From positions 62,001 to 126,000 of the forward strand of contig JANSYJ010000001.1 of NCBI GenBank assembly GCA_024742495.1: 64,000 nt of DNA, read 5' to 3'. The position numbers and the translations under genes are program-made. This document shows positions 52,943-62,100 of this stretch, in pieces. The stretch is from Bacteroidota bacterium (lineage in GTDB: Bacteria; Bacteroidota; Bacteroidia; Flavobacteriales; Schleiferiaceae). The notes under the pieces were generated by a model, which searched no databases, was not told the origin of the DNA, and worked only from the letters and a program-made list of their open reading frames with translations. The stretch's first letter is position 1; every line of letters starts with the position of its first letter.

Positions 52943-53104
52943 TTTAGAAAGGTTTTGATAAAATTCACCAACCAAATTAAGGAGCATGACCCTCAAATTA
53001 AAATTAGAATCTCAAAACCAGTTAAATACAGGGAAAATCCTATAATTAGAAAAGGGAAATTCCCTTCGCAAATAAAACATGAAAGCTAAATACCCTTCTT
53101 CCTT

Positions 53105-53989
53105 TTAAAGAGCTATAATCTCCGTTTCAATGCTAATAGAAAATGTGGACTTCGGCTCCAATTTATTGTAGGTGCTTTTCTCCATAATCGCCATCGATTC
53201 TTCATCCCGATCAGGAAGCCCCAACCAAGGCTCAATGCATACATAATCGGCACCGGGCTTGGCCCATAAGGCTAAATGCGGAAAACCTTTAAAATATACG
53301 CGGAGTCGCTCACCTCCATCCTTGGTTCTTAAACTCAGTTCATCAAAATCTACATCTTTAAATATCAAGGCATCTTCCTTAAAAATAGATTCCGATAAGG
53401 CTAAGGCGCCATCTTGCAAAGGAAAGTTCCGCATGCGCTTCCCCAATAAACCTGTTTCAGAAAGAGTAGCCGCTTCGATAAACCGTTTGTTGCCGGGGAT
53501 TTCAATCTGATAATCGCTTAATGCTAAACCTGCCCCTAAGGGTAAATAATAGGCGGTATGTCCACCCACTAAAAAGGGCATTGGCTCATCACCCTTATTC
53601 AGCACTTCAAAAGTCATCCTTAAACGCAATACATCTAAACTATAAGAGACCTTAAACTCAAATTCAAAAGGATAGAGTTTCCGAGTTTTCTCATTCGATT
53701 GAAGCGAAAAGGAGCACTGATTGGTCCCTTCAGCACTAAAGCTCAGCTCCGCATTATTGCGAATTATTCCATGTTTGCTCAAAGGGAAGCTTTCGCCTTT
53801 AAAGCTTATCTCCCCGCCTTTAATACTGCCTATTGCCGGGAATAAAACCGGTGAGCTACTGCCCCAAACCTTAGGGTTCATGGGCCAAATGTATTCTTGT
53901 CCGCTAGCCTTGTGTTTTAAGGAACGAATTTCGGCCCCTAGCGAATCTATCGTGCAAGCCAGCAGTTCATTCTCAATGTGGTGTAACAT
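53105..53989 (-). CDS. aldose 1-epimerase-family protein (LacX-like)
   Basis: 294 residues. The galactose-mutarotase fold shows in EIRSLKHKASGQEYIWP, SPVLFPAIGSI, SKHGIIRNNAEL (with the family's His), GGHTAYYLPL, and CIEPWLGLPDRDE with the catalytic Glu/Asp region. It belongs to the LacX-like branch, in which substrates are often unknown. The stop of the next upstream gene lies only 7 bases before its start, so the two are probably co-transcribed. Confidence 0.88.
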   Translation of the reverse strand: MLHHIENELLACTIDSLGAEIRSLKHKASGQEYIWPMNPKVWGSSSPVLFPAIGSIKGGEISFKGESFPLSKHGIIRNNAELSFSAEGTNQCSFSLQSNEKTRKLYPFEFEFKVSYSLDVLRLRMTFEVLNKGDEPMPFLVGGHTAYYLPLGAGLALSDYQIEIPGNKRFIEAATLSETGLLGKRMRNFPLQDGALALSESIFKEDALIFKDVDFDELSLRTKDGGERLRVYFKGFPHLALWAKPGADYVCIEPWLGLPDRDEESMAIMEKSTYNKLEPKSTFSISIETEIIAL

Positions 53990-53996
53990 AGTGGAC

Positions 53997-55487
53997 TTAT
54001 AATAAATAGCTATAACCCAATCCCAAAAACCAACTGCCTTTTAATAAGGTGGTATAAGGTTCGGGCTTAATATCGTATTCTTCAAAGTGGATATTATACA
54101 CTTTAATATTGTTCGATTTCGCTTGAATATAACCAAGCATCAAACCGGCATCGAAAGTTACATTATGCTTTTGCCCATAACTGAGGCCAAGGCCCAGCAT
54201 ATAGCGAGGTCTCAAATTTTCAGTTCCCAAGCTTAAGCCCAAACCTAAATTCCCATGCGCTCCCCATTTGGTATCAGGACCAAATTTTGAACCGTAGCGC
54301 AGCATGGTGCTAATTCCCGTTTCCTGGGCCTCCCGCAATTCATCATACACCCGAAACACATTGCTAGTATCAGTGGCGCTATAGCGCAATCGCTCTTCAA
54401 TAAATACTCTTTCGTCCTTCATAGGGGTATAGTACATGGAGCTACCTACCGACCAATACCAAGAGTTTTGCTCCGGAAGGCGAAGCTTAAACTGATAAGT
54501 CTGTAAACCAGAGTTTTTATCCCGTGGGACAATATGAATTTTCATTTCGCTATAATCTCCTTGATGTTGTAATGGCATAGAAGTATAGCTGCGATCTTCA
54601 CTTAAATAGAGAACGGATTTAAAAAGGGCATCCACTTTTTCTTGGGCCAAAGAGCTTAGTAAATCCTGATGGGCCGCACTTATAACTCTCAAGGCTCTGC
54701 TTAAGTTATTCCACTTCATTCGCAATTGAGAATTGGCTTTAAATCGGGCAATCACCTTGGGCTGAGCCGCTAAAGTTTCCATTTCCGCCATAAGGGTTTT
54801 AGCTAGTTCTAAGCGGTGTTTCGTCTTAGTCCGGCTTTGGAGATAAGTCTTTTGGATCGCTAATAATTTGGGCTTATTTGAATCCTCTAAAAGGCCGGAG
54901 CCATGCGGACTTAATAGACTTAAACGATAAGCCATAATAGCATAGTTGGCCTCTTCTACTGCGCTAAGATCCTTTTCCAGATCGCGCATTAAGCGGCCCA
55001 ACTGTCTTTCAGCGGAAGTTAAAATTAATTGCAAAGCTTGGTCTTCTGCCTGCCCTTTTTGGCCTGCCTGCTCAAGCTCATTAAGGAAAGCCTCCTTAGC
55101 CTTTATAAAGTCATAAGTGTTAGCTCCGCCACTATCGGCCTTCTCGCTTGCTGGCATTGGCATTGCTTTCAGGCTAGGCAAGGAAATGACGGGAAAGGAA
55201 GGGAATTTTAAAGGTTCACTTATTTCTACGGCTTCATTATTTACGCTTACCTGATAATTGTTGAGGTTAATATTCTCAATCTTCAGATAAAAAACCTCCC
55301 CAGGTTTAAGATCTTCTGGCAAGCTTAATCCCTTAGTAGGATCAGAAAAATTTAAGCGTACAACTTGGGCTGCTTCACAAGCTTCACTTTCACAACAGGA
55401 GCTTTCCGATTGCTGAGCTTGTAAAGGGCTTCCCCAAAAGAAGACTATGCCCAACAAGGGGGCTAAATTTCTAGAATGTAATAGCAT
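53997..55487 (-). CDS. unknown outer-membrane protein with helical middle
   Basis: 496 residues. A signal segment (LAPLLGIVFFWGSPLQAQ) is followed by a Cys-rich patch (SSCCESEACEA), a short beta domain (GEVFYLKIENINLNNYQVSV), a helical region of about 200 residues, and a C-terminal 150-170 residues of barrel-like strands ending GSWFLGLGYSYLL. I do not recognise the family. The opening part, a statement of how a value relates to its name followed by helices, is common among uncharacterised Bacteroidota surface proteins. Confidence 0.6.
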   Translation of the reverse strand: MLLHSRNLAPLLGIVFFWGSPLQAQQSESSCCESEACEAAQVVRLNFSDPTKGLSLPEDLKPGEVFYLKIENINLNNYQVSVNNEAVEISEPLKFPSFPVISLPSLKAMPMPASEKADSGGANTYDFIKAKEAFLNELEQAGQKGQAEDQALQLILTSAERQLGRLMRDLEKDLSAVEEANYAIMAYRLSLLSPHGSGLLEDSNKPKLLAIQKTYLQSRTKTKHRLELAKTLMAEMETLAAQPKVIARFKANSQLRMKWNNLSRALRVISAAHQDLLSSLAQEKVDALFKSVLYLSEDRSYTSMPLQHQGDYSEMKIHIVPRDKNSGLQTYQFKLRLPEQNSWYWSVGSSMYYTPMKDERVFIEERLRYSATDTSNVFRVYDELREAQETGISTMLRYGSKFGPDTKWGAHGNLGLGLSLGTENLRPRYMLGLGLSYGQKHNVTFDAGLMLGYIQAKSNNIKVYNIHFEEYDIKPEPYTTLLKGSWFLGLGYSYLL

Positions 55488-55582
55488 AGCAAGAATTAAG
55501 ATTTAATCAGAATTCTAAATTAGCATTAAATCTAGTCCGCAAGAATTATGCTTGGCAGAAATTTGATTTCTACCCTATGGCC

Positions 55583-56116
55583 TTAATCGATCAAGTCAAG
55601 CTTGTCGATTAGCAAGTCAAATTCCTCCGCCTTATAATTAGCGATAAGTATGGATATCTCTTCGATTTGATCTTGGTCAAAATTGGGTAGATCCAATTTC
55701 CTTCCTCTAAAGGAAGGGTAAAAATCATTTAACTCCAGTTCGATGTTTTCCCATTCGCCACTGGTTTCAAAATAAGCGATATAAGAGTAATAGTCTCTCC
55801 GTTTGGATTTAATGCGAAACTGATATCGCTTGCCATCTCCCTTAACTTTTAACAGCACTTTCTTAGCATTGTCAATCGGCCTCGGGCTATCCAAAGTATA
55901 GCGAATAGAGGAAAAGCCACCATTATTCTCTAAGGACACGGCGCCATAAAAATGCCCATGGCCCTCCTCATTAATCTCAAAATTTCCTGCCGATCTACCA
56001 CCCATCACCACATCATCTACCACCCGCCACTGGGCATCTGAATTCTTGGCATTAAAATCATAAAGTGGATTAGACATCATTATACTCATTACTACAATTC
56101 CCAACAACTGCTTCAT
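55583..56116 (-). CDS. CIA30-family protein
   Basis: 177 residues. The CIA30 landmarks are WRVVDDVVMGGRSAGNFEI, GAVSLENNGGFSSIRY and KGDGKRYQFRIKS. In mitochondria CIA30 (NDUFAF1) helps assemble complex I; bacterial members are carbohydrate-binding-like proteins of unknown role. The N-terminus is a short hydrophobic signal (LLGIVVMSIMMSNPLY), so it acts outside the cytoplasm and is unlikely to do the mitochondrial job. It diverges from sdhA. Confidence 0.88.
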   Translation of the reverse strand: MKQLLGIVVMSIMMSNPLYDFNAKNSDAQWRVVDDVVMGGRSAGNFEINEEGHGHFYGAVSLENNGGFSSIRYTLDSPRPIDNAKKVLLKVKGDGKRYQFRIKSKRRDYYSYIAYFETSGEWENIELELNDFYPSFRGRKLDLPNFDQDQIEEISILIANYKAEEFDLLIDKLDLID

Positions 56117-56378
56117 CTTGCATCATTTAATTTCAAATCAACTTAAAACTTCAATACTTGTTCAGCAGGCCCATCTCATTTTTACCATCCTATTCGGCAA
56201 AACAAGCCTTCAAAAGAAATAATCAAAAGCTCTCTTAGCTTCACTAAAAATGAGGTTTAAGCATTGCTAACCCAGGGATCTATTGCTGCGGTCAAGTCCT
56301 TTCTTTGAAATCTGTCAAATGTCATTTTCTAAGGCTTTCACTTCCCTTAGCTTGGCTCTCAAGCTTTAAAAGAAGATC
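56117..56378. other. intergenic region before sdhA
   Basis: 262 bases with no gene. In most Bacteroidota the cytochrome b subunit gene sdhC would lie directly upstream of sdhA; it is not here on either strand. No clear TAnnTTTG box is visible. Confidence 0.6.
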
Positions 56379-58292
56379 ATGAACCTAAACGCCCGAATTC
56401 CAGAAGGACCGCTTCGCGAAAAATGGAACCGCTATAAGGCAGAGGCCAAACTTATAAACCCCTCCAATCGAGCTAAGCATAAAATTATTGTTGTGGGCAC
56501 TGGTTTAGCGGGCAGTTCAGCCGCGGCGAGCTTAGCCGAATTAGGCTTTGAGCTCGAGGTTTTCACCTTCCACGATTCCCCCCGTAGAGCGCATTCGGTG
56601 GCGGCTCAAGGTGGTGTGAATGCGGCAAAAGACTATAAAAATGACGGCGATAGTGTTTGGCGGATGTTTCACGACACCTTAAAAGGCGGCGACTTTAGAG
56701 CCCGCGAAGCAAACGTTTATCGCCTCGCCGAATGCTCTGCCTCCCTTATCGATCAAGCTGTTGCGCAAGGCGTTCCCTTTGCCCGAGAATATGGCGGACA
56801 TTTGAGCAACCGTTCCTTTGGGGGCGTTCAAGTAAGTCGGACCTTCTATGCTCGTGGTCAAACCGGACAGCAATTACTCTTAGGCGCCTACCAAGCTTTA
56901 ATGCGGCAAAAGGGATTAAAAAACCTAAAACTTCATAGCCGTCACGAAATGCAGGAACTTCTGCTTAGCGAGGGTCGTGCTACAGGCATCATTGCGCGAA
57001 ATTTAGACACGGGCGAACTAAGTGCTCACCATGCTGATGCGGTTATTCTAGCAACAGGCGGATATGGTAAAATCTATTACCTCAGCACCTTAGCCATGAA
57101 CTGCAATGCATCGGCAATATTTAGAGCCTATAAACAAGGGGCGGGATTTGCCGCACCCAGTTGGACCCAGTTTCACCCTACCTCCCTTCCTCAAATGGGC
57201 AGTCATCAAAGCAAGCTTACGCTGATGAGTGAATCGCTTCGAAACGACGGTCGGATTTGGGTTCCCAAACAAAAGGATGATCAGCGCAAAGCGGCCGATA
57301 TACCAGAATCCGAAAGAGATTACTATCTCGAAAGACGCTATCCCTCTTATGGCAATTTGGCCCCAAGGGATATTGCCTCTCGAGCGGCTTTAGAGCGTAT
57401 AGAAGCGGGATATGGCGTAGGACCTCTAAAAAATGCAGTGTACCTCGATTTCAGTGCCGCACTTGAAAAGCAGGGCGCAGAACTTATTGCCCAGCGCTAC
57501 GGAAACCTATTTGAGATGTATCAAAAAATTACCGGTATAAATGCCTACCAAGAAGCCATGCTCATCGCTCCGGCCGCGCATTTCTCCATGGGAGGATTGT
57601 GGGTTGATTATGGGCTTATGAGTAATCTCGAAGGTCTATTTGTTCTTGGCGAAGCAAATTTTTCCGATCATGGTGCCAATCGCTTAGGGGCTAATTCGCT
57701 CTTGCAAGCTTGTGTGGACGGTTACTTTATTGCTCCGCATTCGGTAATGGATTTCCTAGCTAGGGCTGGTCGGGTTCCCATAACTGAAGAGCGACAAGCA
57801 AAAGCCGAAGTACAAATAGCCAAAAACGCCGCTCAAATGGAAAAGCTATTGGCCATTAAAGGCCAAACTACTGCCGATGAATTTCATCAGGAGCTCGGCC
57901 ACATCCTCTATCGAAAATGCGGACTAAAGCGTGAAAAGTCCTTATTGCTGGAAGCCATTGAAGATCTTCAGAAATTAAAGGAACGCTTCTATAATGACCT
58001 TTTAGTTCCGGGGGATCAGAAGGGTATAAACTTCGAATTGGAAAAGGCGGGAAGAGTTGCCGACTACCTTGATTTGGGGATACTCATTGCCAAAGATGCC
58101 CTGCAACGCGAAGAATCTTGCGGCGCTCACTTTCGGGTTGAGCATCAAAGTGGTGAGGGCGAAGCAAAGCGAAATGATGCCGAATTTCAATTTGTTTCCG
58201 TTTGGGCTCATCAAGCAGATGGTGGAGCTAAGTTGCATAAGGAGGCCCTCCATTTTGAAGAAATAAAAACCAGTGAAAGAAGCTATAAATAA
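56379..58292 (+). CDS. sdhA: succinate dehydrogenase / fumarate reductase flavoprotein subunit
   Basis: 637 residues. The FAD site IIVVGTGLAGSSAAAS lies at about 36-51, the covalent-FAD His72 in RRAHSVAAQGGVNAAK, the substrate and catalytic loops in PSWTQFHPTSLPQ and YGNLAPRDIASRAA (Arg), and HGANRLGANSLLQ near 430. It oxidises succinate to fumarate or the reverse at the inner membrane. Length and sequence match the Bacteroidota (type B) SdhA that works with a single SdhC. sdhB follows after 1 base. No sdhC is adjacent. Confidence 0.96.
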   Translation: MNLNARIPEGPLREKWNRYKAEAKLINPSNRAKHKIIVVGTGLAGSSAAASLAELGFELEVFTFHDSPRRAHSVAAQGGVNAAKDYKNDGDSVWRMFHDTLKGGDFRAREANVYRLAECSASLIDQAVAQGVPFAREYGGHLSNRSFGGVQVSRTFYARGQTGQQLLLGAYQALMRQKGLKNLKLHSRHEMQELLLSEGRATGIIARNLDTGELSAHHADAVILATGGYGKIYYLSTLAMNCNASAIFRAYKQGAGFAAPSWTQFHPTSLPQMGSHQSKLTLMSESLRNDGRIWVPKQKDDQRKAADIPESERDYYLERRYPSYGNLAPRDIASRAALERIEAGYGVGPLKNAVYLDFSAALEKQGAELIAQRYGNLFEMYQKITGINAYQEAMLIAPAAHFSMGGLWVDYGLMSNLEGLFVLGEANFSDHGANRLGANSLLQACVDGYFIAPHSVMDFLARAGRVPITEERQAKAEVQIAKNAAQMEKLLAIKGQTTADEFHQELGHILYRKCGLKREKSLLLEAIEDLQKLKERFYNDLLVPGDQKGINFELEKAGRVADYLDLGILIAKDALQREESCGAHFRVEHQSGEGEAKRNDAEFQFVSVWAHQADGGAKLHKEALHFEEIKTSERSYK

Positions 58293-58293
58293 T

Positions 58294-59040
58294 ATGAAAC
58301 TCACCCTAAACATCTGGCGTCAAGCCGGCCCGCAAGCTAAAGGTAAATTTGAGCGATTTTCCATGGATGACTTTCACCCCGATATGTCGGTACCAGAAAT
58401 GCTAGATCATTTAAACCGCAACATCATGAAAAAAGGTGGAGATCCCATTGCTTTTGAAAGTGACTGCCGCGAAGGAATTTGCGGTCAGTGTGGCTTTGTG
58501 CTTAATGGAGAAGCGCATGGTCCTGGAAAAAGAGTGAGCACTTGCCAAACGCATTTGCGCAGTTTTAAAGATGGCGAGGAACTTTATTTAGAACCCTTTA
58601 GAGCCGGGGCATTCCCCATAAAAAAGGATTTAATGATCGACCGCAGTGCTTTAGATCGCATCATTAGTGAAGGCGGCTTTGTTAGCGTTAATACCGGTCC
58701 AGCCGCCGAGGCAAACAGTATATTAGTCGGACATCAAGATGCCGAGGATGCCTTTGATGCAGCGGCCTGCATTGGCTGCGGTGCTTGTATTGCGGCTTGT
58801 CCAAATGCCAGTGCATCTCTGTTTACTGCCGCAAAAATTTCACATTTGGCCCTAGTTCCTCAGGGTCAAGTAGAACGTCATCAGCGGGTATTAAGCATGA
58901 CGCAACAAATGGATTTAGAAGGATTTGGTGCCTGTAGCCTAATTGGTGCCTGTGAAGCCGCTTGTCCACAAGGAATCGCCTTAGAGCATATCGCCAGTAT
59001 GAACCGCGAGTACCGAAAAGCCTGGTGGCAGAAAGGCTAA
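58294..59040 (+). CDS. sdhB: succinate dehydrogenase / fumarate reductase iron-sulfur subunit
   Basis: 248 residues from ATG 58294, 1 base after sdhA; the in-frame ATG at 58273 would overlap sdhA. Cluster ligands are complete: 2Fe-2S Cys58, 63, 66 and 84 (CREGICGQC ... C); a 4Fe-4S set Cys159, 162 and 165 (CIGCGAC) with Cys224; and 3Fe-4S Cys169, 214 and 220. It passes electrons from FAD to the quinone-binding membrane subunit. Confidence 0.96.
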   Translation: MKLTLNIWRQAGPQAKGKFERFSMDDFHPDMSVPEMLDHLNRNIMKKGGDPIAFESDCREGICGQCGFVLNGEAHGPGKRVSTCQTHLRSFKDGEELYLEPFRAGAFPIKKDLMIDRSALDRIISEGGFVSVNTGPAAEANSILVGHQDAEDAFDAAACIGCGACIAACPNASASLFTAAKISHLALVPQGQVERHQRVLSMTQQMDLEGFGACSLIGACEAACPQGIALEHIASMNREYRKAWWQKG

Positions 59041-59112
59041 TTGAAGCCCAGTATGGCCCGCCTATATCCAATCAAAAACCCTTAAATTTAAGGCCGATTT
59101 AAGCCTATTTCC

Positions 59113-62100
59113 ATGCGCAAGATTATCTTAGTTCTAGCCCTATTCCTTACGGCCTCACAACAAATTCCCGAAAAGCTAAATCCTAGGGAGGCCTACGCGG
59201 CTCGCCTGGAGAACCACCCCTTTAACACACGTGAACGCTTAAGCCCTGAAGAATGGAAGGCCATCCCGAAAAGGGATAGGCCCGATTTGGCTTGGGAACA
59301 AGATTACCTGGCCACCATGGATCCGCTTACTGGAAAACCTGAGCCCAGCCGTTTGGCATCCGCCTATGCTACGGTAGATCTTATACAATCGCAACTCATT
59401 TCCACGCCCGGAGCCAGCGGCAGTCCTTGGGTAGAACGGGGACCGGATAATGTGGGAGGTAGAACTCGAGCCATAATGTGGGACCCCAATGCTGCTAGTG
59501 GAAATAAAGTTTGGGCTGGTGGCGTAACGGGCGGACTTTGGTACAATAACAATATTACATCTTCCAGCTCGGGCTGGACATCGGTTAGCAATACCTGGGA
59601 TAACCTTGCAATTACTGCCATTGCCTACGACCCTAATAATACCCAAACCTTTTATGTAGGTACCGGCGAAGGCTGGGGAGCAGGCGCTTCTCGAGGGGCA
59701 GGAATTTGGAAAAGCACCGATGCGGGAAGTACTTGGACTCAATTAAGCAGCACCTCCGCTTTTTACTATGTAAATGATTTAGTGGTGCGTGATGAAAGTG
59801 GTTCGAGTGTAGTTTATGCCGCTGTGCGCGGAAATTCTTATCGAGGACAATGGCATGGCATCAGCAATACTGGACTACAAAGAAGTATAAATGGTGGCAC
59901 ATCATGGACTCAGGTTCTACCCAATGCACCGGGGGGTTCATCGCCCTATGCACCTGCAGATATAGAGATTGCTGCCGATGACCGCCTTTGGGTGGGCACC
60001 CAGGAAAACCCTTTTGGTGATGGCGGTGGAAGAATCATGTATTCGGATAATGGAACCTCATGGACGGTATCGCGCAGCGTTAGCGGAGGGGAAAGGGTAG
60101 AGCTAGCTTGTGCGCCCAGCAATTCGAATTATGTTTATGCCTTAACGGAAAGCCAAGGTCAGGCGCATGAAATTGCCCGTACCACGAATAAAGGAGCCAC
60201 TTGGTTTGTGCGCAACGAACCCAATGATGCCGATAATGGGATTCCCAGCACCGACTTTACACGTGGCCAAGCTTGGTACGATTTAATTTTAGCGGTAGAT
60301 CCTAACAATCAAAATACGGTTATCGCCGGTGGAATCGACCTGTTTCGCTCCACCAACGGGGCAAGCTCCTGGACTCAAATTTCCAAATGGAGCAACAATA
60401 ATAATTTGGCCAACCTTAGTTGCTCATTGGTACATGCCGATCAGCATCAAGTAGTTTTCAAACCGGGCTCCTCTTCCACCGTTCTGTTTGGCACCGATGG
60501 CGGGGTTTATTACACGAATTCCGTAGCTACTGCAGGAAGCTCCAATGTTATTAGCGGGCGCAATCTTGACTATAATGTCACCCAGTTTTATGCCGCCGCC
60601 CTTCACCCCACTGCCGGCAGCAATTATGCCTTGGCGGGATCACAGGATAATGGAACTCAAAAATTCACCAACCCCGGTTATGGCAGTACCACAGAGGCTA
60701 CCGGAGGTGATGGTGCTTATTGTTTCATTGATCAAACTAATGCCAATTATCAGATTACCTCCTATGTGTACAATAACTACTGGAGGAGCACCAATGGCGG
60801 AAGCAGTTGGGGCTTTCGCTTTCAAAACGACAACAGTACCGGTCGATTTATAAATCCAGCCGATTACGATGACAATCAAGATATTCTTTATTCCGCTCGG
60901 ACGAGTACAACCGTAAATCGGGTAACAGGAATTAGCAGTAGCGTTTCCATTGGAAGTATCAGTATCAGCGGCATGAGTTCCATGGCCTCTCACTTGCGAG
61001 TATCTCCCTACACCACTAACAGCACCACGCTGTTTGTTGGCACCGAAAACGGAAATCTCTTTAAAGTAAGCAATGCCAATAGCAGTCCTTCTTCTAGCAA
61101 TATTAGTAGTTCCTCCTTCCCTACCGGTCGTGTTTCTTGCGTAGAATTGGGTGCTAATGAAAATGAAATTTTAGTCACTTTTTCCAATTATGGGGTTACA
61201 TCGGTTTGGTATAGCTCCAATGGCGGCACAAGCTGGACAAATAAGGAAGGTAATCTTCCTGACATGCCGGTTCGTTGGGCTTTATTCAACCCTAATGATA
61301 GAACAGAAGTGATTCTTGCCACCGAAGTAGGCGTTTGGAAAACCAATAACTTTAATAGCTCCAGTCCTTCCTGGTCTGCAAGTAATAGCGGACTGAGTAG
61401 AGTCCGCGTAGATATGCTTCAAATCCGCGACAGCGATGATGAAGTGATTGCGGCTACCCATGGTCGAGGTTTATTTACCAGCAACGGCTTTTCAATACCC
61501 CCGAGTATTACCGCCGATTTTGCTGCCAATCCCGATTTGGTTTGTCTTAATCAGACCATCACCCTTAGTGATTCCACTATTGGAGGTCCTACATCTTGGA
61601 ATTGGAGCATTAGTCCTTCCACCTTTACTTTTATGAATGGTACTAGCGCTACTAGTCAGAATCCCGAAATACAATTTACCAGCGCCGGGCAATACGATGT
61701 TACCCTTATCGCTTCAAACGCATCATTTAGTGATACCATCACCAAAATGGCGGTAGCCAGAGCGGGTGGCTTACCCCTGCCATTTACGGAGGATTTTGAG
61801 GGCAGTACCCGTTTTACAGTCGATAATCCCGATGCGGGCATAACCTGGTCTCTATACAGTATTGGCGGCACCAGCCCAGGCGGTATAGCGGCGGGAATTG
61901 ACTTTTTCAGCTATACTTCCGCTGGTCAGCGTGATGGCCTTATTTCTCCTCCCCTAGACTTTAGCGGCTATAGTTCGGTGGATTTAGACTTTGATTATGC
62001 CTATGCACGTTACGACTATAATTTTAGAGATAGCATGGCTATTTTTGTGAGTACCGATTGCGGTGCTACTTATAGCCGAGTGGCGAGCTATACCTCAGAT

